A DNA stretch of 64,000 nt. Source: Kuenenia sp039794105 (lineage in GTDB: Bacteria > Planctomycetota > Brocadiia > Brocadiales > Brocadiaceae). Position numbers and translations under genes: made by a program. The notes under the pieces were generated by a model that made no database searches, had not been told where the DNA came from, and saw only the letters and a program-made list of their open reading frames with translations. The stretch spans positions 56,302 through 120,301 of the forward strand of contig NZ_JBDIWA010000008.1 in NCBI RefSeq assembly GCF_039794105.1, written 5' to 3'. Below, one piece after another: positions 17,564 through 26,093 of the stretch (within the stretch, counting starts at the first letter, position 1; the number at the start of each line of letters is the position of its first letter).

Positions 17564-19035
17564 TTTATTCCTAATGTTTGTAACTTCTCGAAAAGATTTT
17601 CAATTGTTTGATTCAAAAGCTTTTGATTCTCCTTCACTGATGAAACCAAAATTTCAATATCATGTTCGTGGTTATTCAAATTATATGATTTCACATAAAG
17701 AGGAATGGTAAGGTTTCCACTGTTGCTTAACACATCTTCCTTGCACATTACCTTCGCAAAGCCGTTAACGTCTTTTAACTTTTTATAAACATCGTGAATT
17801 TTTTTTATATTCTGCGATTCAAGCCAAGCATTGCTTCTTTCTATTCTCACTTCATTCACGGCATTGATAAAAACTATTTTTCCTTTCCTCTCTTTCGGTT
17901 TCTTCATCCGGCAAACCAGCAGACAGCTTTCCATGCTGCTGTTGTAAAACAGATTTTTGCCTAAGCCTATTACGGCGTCTACCAAATCGGCTTCAATCAT
18001 TTTTTTACGCAACTCACTTTCTGCATCACGAAATAAAACTCCGTGTGGCCAAAGCACCACGCATCTGCCTGTGTCGGGTTTCAAACTTTTAATTATGTGC
18101 TGCTGAAAGGCGTAATCTGCGCAACCCTGGGGTGGTGTTCCCCAAATGTTTCTGCCCCATTGGTCATTCATCCACTTTTGTTGGTTCCAGCGCTTTACGC
18201 TGTAAGGCGGATTTGCCATAATTACATCAAATTTACGCAATTCATCATTTTCTAATAGCTGTGGATTGTCTAGGGTATCGCCCTGCACGATCTGAAACTC
18301 GTCAACATTGTGCATGAACATATTCATCCGTGCAATGGCAGAGGTAATCAGGTTCAGCTCCTGTCCGTAAAGTTTCAGTGTCCGGTATTCTTTCTTCTGC
18401 TCTTTGAGATGCAAAGCGCTGTTGAGCAGGATGCCCCCGCTTCCGCAGGTCGGGTCATACACGCTTTCGCCAGGTTGCGGGTAGGTAATCATGGTCATGA
18501 GTTTTACAACGGTGCGGTTGGTGTAAAACTCGGCCGCGGTGTGTCCACTGTCGTCAGCAAATTTTTTAATGAGATATTCGTATCCCTCGCCCATAATGTC
18601 GTGGGGCACATTTTTCACGCTTAAATCCATTTTTGAAAAATGCTCAATCAGGTCTAAGAGTTTCTCATCGCTCAGGCGTTTTTTGTTTGTCCATTGCGCG
18701 TCGCCAAAAATGTCGTGCAGTTGTTCAAAATTTGTTTTTTCAATTTTTCGTAAAGCATTCTGCAAATGCTTACCTATATCAACTGTCTTGCTTCTAATGT
18801 CTTTCCAGTGACACCCATCCGGAATGTCAAACCAGTGTTGCTCACGGAATTTGGCATAATCCATATCACCGCCACTTTCTTCCATAGCATTTCTAAATTC
18901 CTCATCCCAAACATCAGAGATGCGTTTGAAAAACAGTAATGGAAAAATGTATTGCTTAAAATCAGCCGCATCAATCATTCCTCTCAGAATGTTGGCTGCC
19001 CCCCAGAGATAGTCTTCAAGTTGTTTTTTAGTCAT
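17560..19035 (-). CDS. hsdM: Type I restriction-modification N6-adenine methyltransferase subunit
   Basis: A protein of about 491 residues with the start taken at the ATG at 19033-19035 (MTKKQLEDYLWGAANILRG), the usual HsdM opening; an ATG six codons upstream has no better signal. The N-terminal helical domain is followed by the SAM-binding motif I (DPTCGSGGIL) and the catalytic motif IV NPPYS, which defines an adenine-N6 methylase. The C-terminal helices contact HsdS. It is the first gene of the hsdM-hsdS-dinD-hsdR operon. No clear ribosome binding site was seen. It methylates the host target to protect it from HsdR. Confidence 0.95.
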   Translation of the reverse strand: MTKKQLEDYLWGAANILRGMIDAADFKQYIFPLLFFKRISDVWDEEFRNAMEESGGDMDYAKFREQHWFDIPDGCHWKDIRSKTVDIGKHLQNALRKIEKTNFEQLHDIFGDAQWTNKKRLSDEKLLDLIEHFSKMDLSVKNVPHDIMGEGYEYLIKKFADDSGHTAAEFYTNRTVVKLMTMITYPQPGESVYDPTCGSGGILLNSALHLKEQKKEYRTLKLYGQELNLITSAIARMNMFMHNVDEFQIVQGDTLDNPQLLENDELRKFDVIMANPPYSVKRWNQQKWMNDQWGRNIWGTPPQGCADYAFQQHIIKSLKPDTGRCVVLWPHGVLFRDAESELRKKMIEADLVDAVIGLGKNLFYNSSMESCLLVCRMKKPKERKGKIVFINAVNEVRIERSNAWLESQNIKKIHDVYKKLKDVNGFAKVMCKEDVLSNSGNLTIPLYVKSYNLNNHEHDIEILVSSVKENQKLLNQTIENLFEKLQTLGIK

Positions 19036-19233
19036 GTTATAAAATCGTATCAACAGTCAAGTCTGATCGTTTGTTGTCTCTATTCTTTTGTCAATCTTTT
19101 CAGAACCTTTCAATCTGTATCAGCCGCTTCGTTGGTCCGAGCATGGTTGCTTATCGAATAACCTTGTGCTGATTTTTGCCATTCAATTAGCGCGTCAATA
19201 AACTTCTTTGCTGATTTTGACCTTCTTGCATGT
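19036..19233. other. Short gap upstream of hsdM
   Basis: About 200 bases with no coding potential, likely holding the restriction operon promoter. No specific box could be assigned with confidence. Confidence 0.4.
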
Positions 19234-19519
19234 TTATCTGAATGCATCAAATCCTTTCAGATAATCGTCATAATCTATGGGGGATTCAACTCCGAATTCT
19301 GACAATACATCTATTGTCTCGCTTACCGAAAGTTCAAGCTTTTCTGCCAGACTGCTTAATGACAGCTTGCCCCCCCTGTAAAGCTTTATCATCAGGAATT
19401 CCCATCCGTAATCTATCAATTCCCTCGCAACTGTGGATTTATCCTTATGTTCCATTTCAGACAATTCGTTGATTCGCTTTATTTCCCCTGTCTTTCAGTC
19501 TTAAGCTTATTACCGACAT
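19234..19519 (-). pseudogene. UPF0175-family antitoxin with a one-base frameshift
   Basis: The natural start is the ATG at 19517-19519, preceded by AAAGGAG inside the end of the upstream gene. It reads MSVISLRLKDR and then drifts out of frame at a GGGG run (19485-19488 on the plus strand as CCCC). Removing one G gives MSVISLRLKDREIKRINELS and continues to the stop at 19234, with WEFLMIKLYRGGKLSLSSLA and the helix-turn-helix-like LSVSETIDVLSEFGV, the UPF0175 pattern. UPF0175 proteins are antitoxins of DUF3368 PIN toxins, which is the neighbour here. Either it is an inactive relic or the run is a base-calling error. Restored length is 94 residues. Confidence 0.75.
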
Positions 19520-19836
19520 TATTTGACTCCTTTCAGCCTTTTCGTAGCATCATCTATTATTCTTTTACTGTATCGTCCGAATACAGATAGTTTCTCAAGT
19601 TTCACGATTGCCATTTCTTTATCAATTTTCTTTTTTTCTGCAATATTTACTAAAAAGTGTATTGCTGTTGTATATTGAATGTTCAGTATCTTACACGCTT
19701 TTATAGTCAGCAAGTCATCCACTGCGAGCGATAATTGTCTCTTTAATGCAACCGCAAGAGATTCAGCCTCGCCGACGTGGATTCTGAAATCTCTGCACAA
19801 CGTGCCAACGGCTTCCTTTTCTCCATCTCCATTCAT
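19519..19836 (-). pseudogene. DUF3368 PIN-domain toxin lacking its N-terminus
   Basis: The frame carries the C-terminal two thirds of a DUF3368 PIN nuclease: HVGEAESLAVALKRQLSLAV, then DDLLTIKACKILNIQYTT and a final helical tail ending in RLKGVK. The conserved GE.E.LA and DD.....A segments supply two of the acidic residues. The usual N-terminal VSDTSPLI strand with the first catalytic Asp is missing. A weak echo (IVSRTTSL) occurs in frame near 19878, separated by stops, so the front has decayed. Its TAA overlaps the antitoxin ATG (TAATG). It forms with the frameshifted UPF0175 gene a dead toxin-antitoxin pair at the island edge next to hydE. Confidence 0.7.
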
Positions 19837-19899
19837 TTGTCAATCTCTCAATAATCTTCAATCCGTTTATGTAGGCTGGTGGTTCTCGACACGATATTG

Positions 19900-21183
19900 T
19901 TATTTAAACGCCTCCGCCATCTTTTTCTCAAGCATCTTGTAGCTCAGTGCTTCTTTATAGAGTCCGTATTTTTCCCAAATCTCTTCTTTCCCGTGATACT
20001 TATTTGGATATATCCTGTAGTCGCCCCTGTATTTTTCAGGCGTTAGATTGAACATTAAGGAATTTGCGCCGGAAGAAAGGCCGAGCTTCCTCCCCTCTTC
20101 GCTTTCAATTGTTTCAAGGGCGGTAGTTACAGGTATCTTTGCCTTTGGCATCAGCAATCTTGAAACGGCGGTTACCTTGAGTGTCATCGTTGCGCTGCCG
20201 GGAGGATGCAAAGCCATAGGAGTGGCGTCTGAAGGTATGAACGGACCTGCGGTCACCATGTTTGCGCCAATGGATTTAATAGTTATTATATCATCCGCTA
20301 TATGCTCAACCGTCTGTCCCGGCAGTCCGATGAGAAACCCTGTGGCAATAAAGTAACCCATCTTCTTCATTTCCATGAGTAGCGCAATCCTTTTTTCGTA
20401 TGACTGCCCGGGATGGATTGAGTTATAGAGCGCCTTGTTGGAGGTTTCAAAACGGAAGAGAACGCCGTTTGCCCCGGCATCTTTCATTTTTCTGTAACCT
20501 TCTGGCGTTCGTTCCCCAACGCTCATAAAGATAAAAACCTTACACTTCTCCTTTATTTTTCTGATGATTCCGGACAGTATATCGTCGGTATAGGATAAGT
20601 CGTCGCCTGACTGGAGAACTATAAGTTTATATCCGCGGCGGTTTACGGCGTCATACACGGAGCTTATTATCTCATCCGGCGTCATCCTGTAACGCCGGAC
20701 GTCTTTTGAGTCCCTTCTGAGTCCGCAGTAAAGGCAGTTCCTGACACAATAATTTGAAAACTCTACTATGCCGTGTATGCAGAAAAAATCCCTCAGCCTT
20801 GCCTGTCTTATGGTATTTGCCTCTGAAAACAGGGCGGTCATCTCCGCATCCTCGCTGGCGCTGAGAAGCCTTATTATTTCTTCGCGCTTGAGTTCTCTGG
20901 TGTGGCATGCCTTGAGTATTTCCAGAAATGCACCATCGAGCATGGCAATATCAATATGACTCTTTGGTTCAAGGAGTTCCAGTATTTCCCTTGCATCGTC
21001 TTCGCTTATTTTTTCCACTGCCGTATCAGAGGCGTAAAGAACCCAGTCACCGGCATGGACGTCAGTAAGCAATGCGATTATCGATCTTTCGCCTTTTGAA
21101 TCACGAATAGTAATTCTTCTTGCAGGCAAATTATCTGGTGAATCTTCAACGAATAGTACTTTTGCAGGAATGGTAAGGCACAT
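19900..21183 (-). CDS. hydE: HypC-HydE fusion: hydrogenase chaperone domain joined to the [FeFe] maturase HydE
   Basis: The ATG at 21181-21183 is chosen because AGAGG precedes it and because MCLTIPAKV is the invariant start of HypC, in which Cys2 becomes the functional N-terminal cysteine. Residues 1 to about 73 form a complete HypC/HupF-like domain (DVHAGDWVLYASDTAVEKIS). Residues about 80-427 are a full HydE radical SAM enzyme with C146-x3-C150-x2-C153 (YCVRNCLYCG), the following LQSGDD strand, and TGFLIGLPGQT. HydE helps build the H-cluster; HypC acts in [NiFe] Fe(CN)2CO delivery. The two normally serve different hydrogenase classes, so the fusion is unusual. It lies upstream of the restriction island, and hydG is on the far side, same strand. 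Confidence 0.92.
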   Translation of the reverse strand: MCLTIPAKVLFVEDSPDNLPARRITIRDSKGERSIIALLTDVHAGDWVLYASDTAVEKISEDDAREILELLEPKSHIDIAMLDGAFLEILKACHTRELKREEIIRLLSASEDAEMTALFSEANTIRQARLRDFFCIHGIVEFSNYCVRNCLYCGLRRDSKDVRRYRMTPDEIISSVYDAVNRRGYKLIVLQSGDDLSYTDDILSGIIRKIKEKCKVFIFMSVGERTPEGYRKMKDAGANGVLFRFETSNKALYNSIHPGQSYEKRIALLMEMKKMGYFIATGFLIGLPGQTVEHIADDIITIKSIGANMVTAGPFIPSDATPMALHPPGSATMTLKVTAVSRLLMPKAKIPVTTALETIESEEGRKLGLSSGANSLMFNLTPEKYRGDYRIYPNKYHGKEEIWEKYGLYKEALSYKMLEKKMAEAFK

Positions 21184-21200
21184 AACAATACCTCTTTTTT

Positions 21201-21360
21201 TGCAACATTTTAGATTTTTGAAAAAGTAGGGGCGAAGCATTTGCCCGTTTGGGTATGGACGCATTCATAACAATTTATAGCAAATGCTTCGCCCCTACAC
21301 GCTACACTATGCGGAAAACATCGCTATTATTGGACTTTTTCAAAAAACTAAAATGTTGCA
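21201..21360. mobile_element. MITE-like element with TAACACTTTAG-type ends
   Basis: The left end TGCAACATTTTAG (21201-21213) is mirrored by CTAAAATGTTGCA at 21348-21360, and both ends continue into TTTTTGAAAAAGT. Inside is a long hairpin: GTAGGGGCGAAGCATTTGC (21227-21245) pairs with GCAAATGCTTCGCCCCTAC (about 21281-21299). Its ends resemble those of the MITE at 44647-44975, which has a proven target duplication. No clear duplication is visible here. It sits between the LOG gene and the ribosome binding site of hypC-hydE. Confidence 0.65.
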
Positions 21361-21373
21361 AGAGTTCTCTTTT

Positions 21374-21997
21374 TTAACTCTCTTTCCAATCTATCAATTT
21401 ACCAGACGGCGGAAGGTGTTTTTTTTGAATAAGCATCTGTAAAAGTTCATCAGGGTTGTCCGACCGCAGAATTAACTGTCCATGTTCCGGTCTTGCGAAG
21501 CGTTCATTGATAACATGGTCTATAAATTGCAATAACAGGTCAAAATATCCTTCCACGTTGAGTATGCCGATCGGTTTTGCGTGCAATTCCAACTGAGACC
21601 ATGTGACGATCTCAAAAAATTCGTCCATCGTGCCACATCCGCCCGGCATAGCGATAAAGGCGTCGGATAACTGCACCATCAGCGCCTTTCGCTCGTGCAT
21701 GCTGGCGACTTCGTGAAATTCCGTAAGGTCACGGCGAACAATTTCCCTGGAGAAGAGCGCCTTCGGTATTACCCCGATAACCTCTCCCTTTTCGCGCATA
21801 ACTGTTTCCGCAATAACTCCCATAAGCCCGACACTGCCTCCCCCGTATACAAGCCCAATGCCGCGGGCGGTTAGTGCCTTTCCCAATTTTTTTGCCGCAT
21901 CCTTATATGCGGGACGTTGTCCGCTGTTTGACCCGCAAAATACGCAAATACGTTTTACGGGAATATTGTTTTCCCTGGCCATTGAATTTCTGTTCAT
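21374..21997 (-). CDS. LOG-family protein (cytokinin riboside 5'-monophosphate phosphoribohydrolase-like)
   Basis: A 207-residue Rossmann-fold protein. It shows ICVFCGSNSGQRPAYKDAA near the N-terminus, GLVYGGGSVGLMGVIA, then the family signature PGGCGTMDEFFE with catalytic Arg and Glu context (MHERKALM just before). LOG proteins hydrolyse nucleoside 5'-monophosphates to base and ribose 5-phosphate; they were long misannotated as lysine decarboxylases. The length is typical. There are two possible starts, MNRNSMARE and MARE, neither with a strong ribosome binding site. It is flanked by MITE-like repeats on both sides and stands alone. Confidence 0.9.
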   Translation of the reverse strand: MNRNSMARENNIPVKRICVFCGSNSGQRPAYKDAAKKLGKALTARGIGLVYGGGSVGLMGVIAETVMREKGEVIGVIPKALFSREIVRRDLTEFHEVASMHERKALMVQLSDAFIAMPGGCGTMDEFFEIVTWSQLELHAKPIGILNVEGYFDLLLQFIDHVINERFARPEHGQLILRSDNPDELLQMLIQKKHLPPSGKLIDWKES

Positions 21998-22013
21998 TGT
22001 GAAAAGAGTTTTT

Positions 22014-22073
22014 CTAGCAATTTAGTATTTTGAAAAATTCCAACAAGTGTAAGGGCGAAGCATTTGCTATAAG
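22014..22073. repeat. Partial MITE (TAACACTTTAG family) relic
   Basis: TTTAGTATTTTGAAAAATTC followed by CAACAAGTGTAAGGGCGAAGCATTTGCTAT shares the end and the GGGCGAAGCATTTGC arm of the element at 21201-21360. The second end is missing. Confidence 0.45.
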
Positions 22074-22077
22074 TTGT

Positions 22078-22806
22078 TCAACTTCTACTTCTTATCCTGT
22101 CTTTTACAATTTCTTTTTTCAGGCTTGTGATAGAACCGGTAGGATTCAGGTCTTTCGGACATACTTCCTGGCAATTGAACACCGAATGGCAGCGCCATAC
22201 GCCGTTTTCACTGTTTACAATAGCCAGCCGCTCCTGCCGTGCTCCGTCCCGGCTGTCGGAAACAAATCTGTCTATATTGAGAAAGGACATCGGCCCCAGA
22301 TAATCTTCATGCATCGCTGTTATTGGACAGGAAGAGTGGCAGCATGCACATAATATGCAGTCTATTAACCCATTTAGTTTCACTCTTTCATCCGTACTCT
22401 GTATTTGTTCCCCCTCAGAGGGCAACGGCCTTCCGGGCATGAGGTATGGTTTTATCTGCTCGTACTTTTCCCAAAAGGGTTTCATATCGACAAAGAGGTC
22501 TTTTTGTATTGCCATGTGGGCGAGGGGGCGAATGGTAACCGTCTTTGTATTCAGTTTGGAAATCAGGGTATTACAGGCAAGCCGGTATTTCCCGTTGATA
22601 TGCATGGCGCATGAACCGCAAACGGCAGCGCGGCAGGACGACCGAAAGGCGAGAGAATGATCCATATGCTGCTGAATGTAAACAAGCCCTTCCAGCACCG
22701 TGAGATCTTTTCTCGTAAACGGTATTTCATATTTTTGGAAATATGCTTCCTTATCGCTGGCCGGATTAAACCGGAAGATATTAAAGGAAATGGTATCGTT
22801 TGTCAT
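22078..22806 (-). CDS. sdhB: Succinate dehydrogenase/fumarate reductase-type iron-sulfur subunit
   Basis: A 242-residue protein with the full SdhB/FrdB cluster ligands. The N-terminal [2Fe-2S] ferredoxin domain has C-x4-C-x2-C and a fourth Cys (SCRAAVCGSCAM...LAC). The C-terminal domain has CILCACCHSSCP and later C...NCQEVCPKDLNP for the [4Fe-4S] and [3Fe-4S] clusters. It passes electrons between the flavoprotein and membrane subunits. The ATG overlaps the ftsY TGA by four bases. No flavoprotein or membrane-anchor gene is present nearby, so this copy is an orphan in the window. An alternative is a subunit of another complex II-like or heterodisulfide reductase-like enzyme. Confidence 0.9.
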   Translation of the reverse strand: MTNDTISFNIFRFNPASDKEAYFQKYEIPFTRKDLTVLEGLVYIQQHMDHSLAFRSSCRAAVCGSCAMHINGKYRLACNTLISKLNTKTVTIRPLAHMAIQKDLFVDMKPFWEKYEQIKPYLMPGRPLPSEGEQIQSTDERVKLNGLIDCILCACCHSSCPITAMHEDYLGPMSFLNIDRFVSDSRDGARQERLAIVNSENGVWRCHSVFNCQEVCPKDLNPTGSITSLKKEIVKDRIRSRS

Positions 22807-24074
22807 TGTTCTAATAAGGTTTCTACAAACAAGTCCGGGTTGAATCTTTCAATATCGTCCGCCTGTTCTCCAAGCCCGACAAATTTAACAGGGATTTCTG
22901 TTTCATTACACATGCCAAGCACTATGCCGCCTTTTGCCGTACCGTCCAGTTTTGCCAGAAATATTCCGGTGACGTCCACGGCCTCCCTGAACATCCTGGC
23001 CTGTGAAATAGCATTTTGCCCGGTAGTTGCGTCAAGCACCAGTAATACCTCGTGTGGTGCGCCGGGCATTTTTTTTGTAATAACCCGCTTTATTTTTATA
23101 AGTTCTTTCATCAGATTATCGTGGGTATGGAGACGTCCTGCGGTGTCAACGATTAAAACATCAACGCCGCGGGCGATGCTTGCTTCCATGGCGTCGTAAG
23201 CGACAGCGGCGGGGTCAGAACCCGTTTGATGCTTTACAATATCTGCCCCGATGCGTTTGCACCAGATATCCAGTTGGTCTACTGCCGCTGCCCGGAAAGT
23301 ATCGCCTGCGGCAAGCATTACCTTTTTGCCTTCCTTCATAAAAAAACTCGCGAGCTTCGCGATGGAGGTAGTTTTGCCCACCCCGTTAACGCCAACTACC
23401 ATAATGACGGTAGGCCTCTTATCTGCATATTGAATATCCGTCTGCCACGAACGCAAACCGTCCTTCAGGCGTTCTTTGATAAAATCATTTATTTGTGAAG
23501 TTTCGGTAATTGTTTTCTCTTTCCATGCCTCGTGTATTTCTTCGATAAGTTTTTGTACCGGACGCACCCCTATATCCGCTCCAATGAGAATATCTTCCAA
23601 TTCTTCAAGAGCTGATTCGTCGATGCCTTTTCTGAATGATAAAAAATCTTTTAAACGCAGCCAAAACCGGCCCCGCGTCTTTTCGAGCCCTTTTTTTAAC
23701 TTGCTCGGCACAGCAACGGGTTCTTTTTTTACAACGGGTTTCTCTTTTATTTCCTCAATAACCGGTATCTCTTTTGGAACAACAAGTTCTTCCGGTGGTG
23801 CTTTCTCCAGAACGGACGGTTCAAACGGGACGAAAACCGGCTTCCGCGGGGGCGCTTCTTCCACAACGGCTGTTTCAACATGAACTTGCATTTCCACCGC
23901 CACTTGTTCCACAAGAACATGCGCCTGATCAAAAGGCACCAGCCGTATATTGCCGTCTTCTTCAACAACAACCTTTTTTCTAGGTTCAACGGTGTAGTTT
24001 ACAATGCGGTACCAAAGGCTCTTTTTGATCTTTTGAATGCCGTTTTTTACTTCAGTCTTTTGTGTTTTTCCCAT
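22803..24074 (-). CDS. ftsY: Signal recognition particle receptor FtsY
   Basis: A 423-residue protein. The N-terminal third (about 1-125) is rich in Glu, Val and Pro, the variable acidic A region. The N domain follows (about 130-215) and then the SRP GTPase G domain with GVNGVGKTTSIAKLASF (G1), DTFRAAAVDQL, DTAGRLHTHDNLMKEL (G3) and LAKLDGTAKGG (G4/G5). FtsY docks SRP-ribosome complexes at the inner membrane for co-translational insertion. The length is in the usual range. The gene lies 50 bases after the nusB-PHP gene and overlaps the sdhB-like gene by four bases. Confidence 0.97.
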   Translation of the reverse strand: MGKTQKTEVKNGIQKIKKSLWYRIVNYTVEPRKKVVVEEDGNIRLVPFDQAHVLVEQVAVEMQVHVETAVVEEAPPRKPVFVPFEPSVLEKAPPEELVVPKEIPVIEEIKEKPVVKKEPVAVPSKLKKGLEKTRGRFWLRLKDFLSFRKGIDESALEELEDILIGADIGVRPVQKLIEEIHEAWKEKTITETSQINDFIKERLKDGLRSWQTDIQYADKRPTVIMVVGVNGVGKTTSIAKLASFFMKEGKKVMLAAGDTFRAAAVDQLDIWCKRIGADIVKHQTGSDPAAVAYDAMEASIARGVDVLIVDTAGRLHTHDNLMKELIKIKRVITKKMPGAPHEVLLVLDATTGQNAISQARMFREAVDVTGIFLAKLDGTAKGGIVLGMCNETEIPVKFVGLGEQADDIERFNPDLFVETLLEQ

Positions 24075-24124
24075 GTATTCCTATCCTGTTTTATTTTTTT
24101 GTATTTTCAAATGTTAAAAAAATT

Positions 24125-25393
24125 TCAATTATTGCTGCATCGCTGTTTCAACAGTTTCACAAGGTTGCCCGGTATAGAAATTTTTGCTATCGGAGTGTCA
24201 ACCTTTCTTTTTCCGTGAAAGTCGGAACCGCCGGTTGCCACAAGGTCATATTTTTTTGCGAGTTTGAGGTATTTCTCCACGGTAGCTTTTGTATATGCAG
24301 GGTAGTATACTTCTATTCCCTGCAAACCATACCTTACAAGGTCTTCAATGAAATTGTCCCGTTGTGTAAGTCCCGGATGGGCAAGCACCGGAGCCCCTTT
24401 CGCTTCTCTTATCAGCTCTATTGCCTCTTGTGGAGTTAAGGTTTTTTTAGGAACATATGCGGGCGCTTTATCACCAATGTATTTATAAAATGCATCCACT
24501 AATGTACCGGTATATCCGTTGCGCCAGATTACTTCTGCTAAATGCATACGTCCGGGGGAGCCTTCCCCTGCAAGATCAAACACTTCACCCGGATTGATCT
24601 CTACCTGAAGCCCGTGCAGTTTTTCCACCATTTTGTAAATACGTTCAATTCTGTCTTCACGCGCCTTTTTCATTAATTCATTTAATGCATCATTATGAAT
24701 ATCAATAAAATAACCTAAAATATGTATTTCTGAAGGGTCCAGAAATGCGGAAATTTCTATGGCGGGAATAATGTGCAATTTTTTCCCGTTATTGTATTTG
24801 TCCGCCCTCAAAAATCCCTGAATAGTATCATGATCGGTAATGGCAATTGCAGATAAACCCAGTCGTATGGCTTCATCAACAACCTCTTCCGGCGTTGCAG
24901 TGCCATCGGAGAAATTTGTGTGTATATGTAAGTCGGAAATGCCAAAATCAGGGCATTTTTCCTCTTTTATCGTGTCTTTCTGTTTTCCGTTTTTCAGCCA
25001 ATTGTATACTTTATCTAAAATACCATTAACAAACATCCCGGAATCTTTGGCGCCGAATTTTTTGGCAAGTTCTATTGCTTCATTAATAGAAACCTTTGGG
25101 GGGATATCATCTCTATAGACCAACTCATACACGCCAAGTCTCAGGATGTTCTTGTCAATGACGGCCATCCGGTGCAAATCCCAGTTTTCCGCGGAAAGCG
25201 AAATTTTTTCATCGATCTCTTTTATATGAGATCTGCAGCCCGTGACAAGCAACAAGGCAAACTTATATATATCAGGCTTTTCCGCATTCTGCCGGCAGAA
25301 TTCATCTATTTCCGGTTCCGCTTCGTCTCCGCGTAAATCGAGCTGATACAATGCTTTAATTGCAAGCTCTCGGGCAATTGTTCTGTTGCGCAT
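24125..25393 (-). CDS. nusB: NusB-PHP fusion: rRNA antitermination factor joined to an RNase AM/TrpH-like phosphoesterase
   Basis: Residues 1 to about 137 form a complete NusB fold (RELAIKALYQLDL near the start; WDLHRMAVIDKNILRLGVYE; NEAIELAKKFGAKDSGMFVN then GILDKV). After a short Lys-rich linker, residues about 152-420 form a full PHP domain of the YciV/TrpH type: DLHIHTNFSDG, ITDHDT, IPAIEIS, LAHPGL and GGSDFHG supply the metal ligands. NusB binds boxA in rRNA leaders with S10. YciV (RNase AM) trims rRNA 5' ends and also degrades nucleotides such as 3',5'-bisphosphates. The fusion suggests linked rRNA synthesis and processing, which is an inference. There is no stop or frame break in the linker. 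Genes on both sides (ribH, ftsY) are on the same strand. Confidence 0.93.
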   Translation of the reverse strand: MRNRTIARELAIKALYQLDLRGDEAEPEIDEFCRQNAEKPDIYKFALLLVTGCRSHIKEIDEKISLSAENWDLHRMAVIDKNILRLGVYELVYRDDIPPKVSINEAIELAKKFGAKDSGMFVNGILDKVYNWLKNGKQKDTIKEEKCPDFGISDLHIHTNFSDGTATPEEVVDEAIRLGLSAIAITDHDTIQGFLRADKYNNGKKLHIIPAIEISAFLDPSEIHILGYFIDIHNDALNELMKKAREDRIERIYKMVEKLHGLQVEINPGEVFDLAGEGSPGRMHLAEVIWRNGYTGTLVDAFYKYIGDKAPAYVPKKTLTPQEAIELIREAKGAPVLAHPGLTQRDNFIEDLVRYGLQGIEVYYPAYTKATVEKYLKLAKKYDLVATGGSDFHGKRKVDTPIAKISIPGNLVKLLKQRCSNN

Positions 25394-25628
25394 ATAATAC
25401 TTTCAGACTTAAAAAAAATTAACATATTTAATGAAGAATAATGATGTGCCTCTGTATGATAAACCACGGAAGAATCGATAGTTGTACAAATGGTAGCATG
25501 TGGGATTATTATCAATAATCGCCCTGTGGCAGTATGAAAATACGGTACTTTTTTACATCGAGTCGTCTGGTGGGAGAAGTGTTGAAAAAGGGATAACGCG
25601 TAATGTTTGTTACCGGTTTTACACCGGT
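25394..25628. other. Gap between ribH and nusB
   Basis: 235 AT-rich bases without a supported gene. No riboswitch-like conserved block was recognised. Confidence 0.4.
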
Positions 25629-26093
25629 TTATATTTGACCAAAGAGATTCACCATTTCTATTGCCGATAAAGCGGCCTCTGTGCCTTTATTTCCTGTTTT
25701 TGCACCAGCACGGTCGATTGCCTGCTCTAACGTTTCTGTTGTAATAATGCCATAGATGACCGGCACTCCGGAGGACAAACCAATCTGCGTAATGCCTTTT
25801 GCTGATTCACTGGCAACAAAATCAAAGTGGGGCGTTTCGCCGCGAATAATTGCTCCAAGGCAAATAACGGCATCGTATTTCCCTTTTTGTATAACCTTTT
25901 GTGCGGTAATTGGAATCTCGTAAGCGCCTGGTACCCAAAAAACACCAATATCCTCTTCTTTTACCCCATGTCTTACAAGACCATCTATCGCGCCTTCCAG
26001 TAAACGTTTTGTAATGAAACTGTTGTATCGGCTAACGATAATCCCAAAAGTCCTGCCCGTACCGATTAGTTTTCCCTGATATTCAACTCCCAT
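25629..26093 (-). CDS. ribH: 6,7-dimethyl-8-ribityllumazine synthase
   Basis: A 154-residue protein of standard length. It shows the lumazine synthase landmarks FGIIVSRYNSFITKRLLEGA near the start, VFWVPGAYEIP, CLGAIIRGETPHFDFVASES with the catalytic His, and PVIYGIITTETLEQAIDRAG. It condenses 5-amino-6-ribitylaminouracil with dihydroxybutanone phosphate in riboflavin synthesis, usually as an icosahedral or pentameric assembly. ribH upstream of nusB is a widespread arrangement and is kept here. No FMN riboswitch was seen upstream. Confidence 0.97.
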   Translation of the reverse strand: MGVEYQGKLIGTGRTFGIIVSRYNSFITKRLLEGAIDGLVRHGVKEEDIGVFWVPGAYEIPITAQKVIQKGKYDAVICLGAIIRGETPHFDFVASESAKGITQIGLSSGVPVIYGIITTETLEQAIDRAGAKTGNKGTEAALSAIEMVNLFGQI

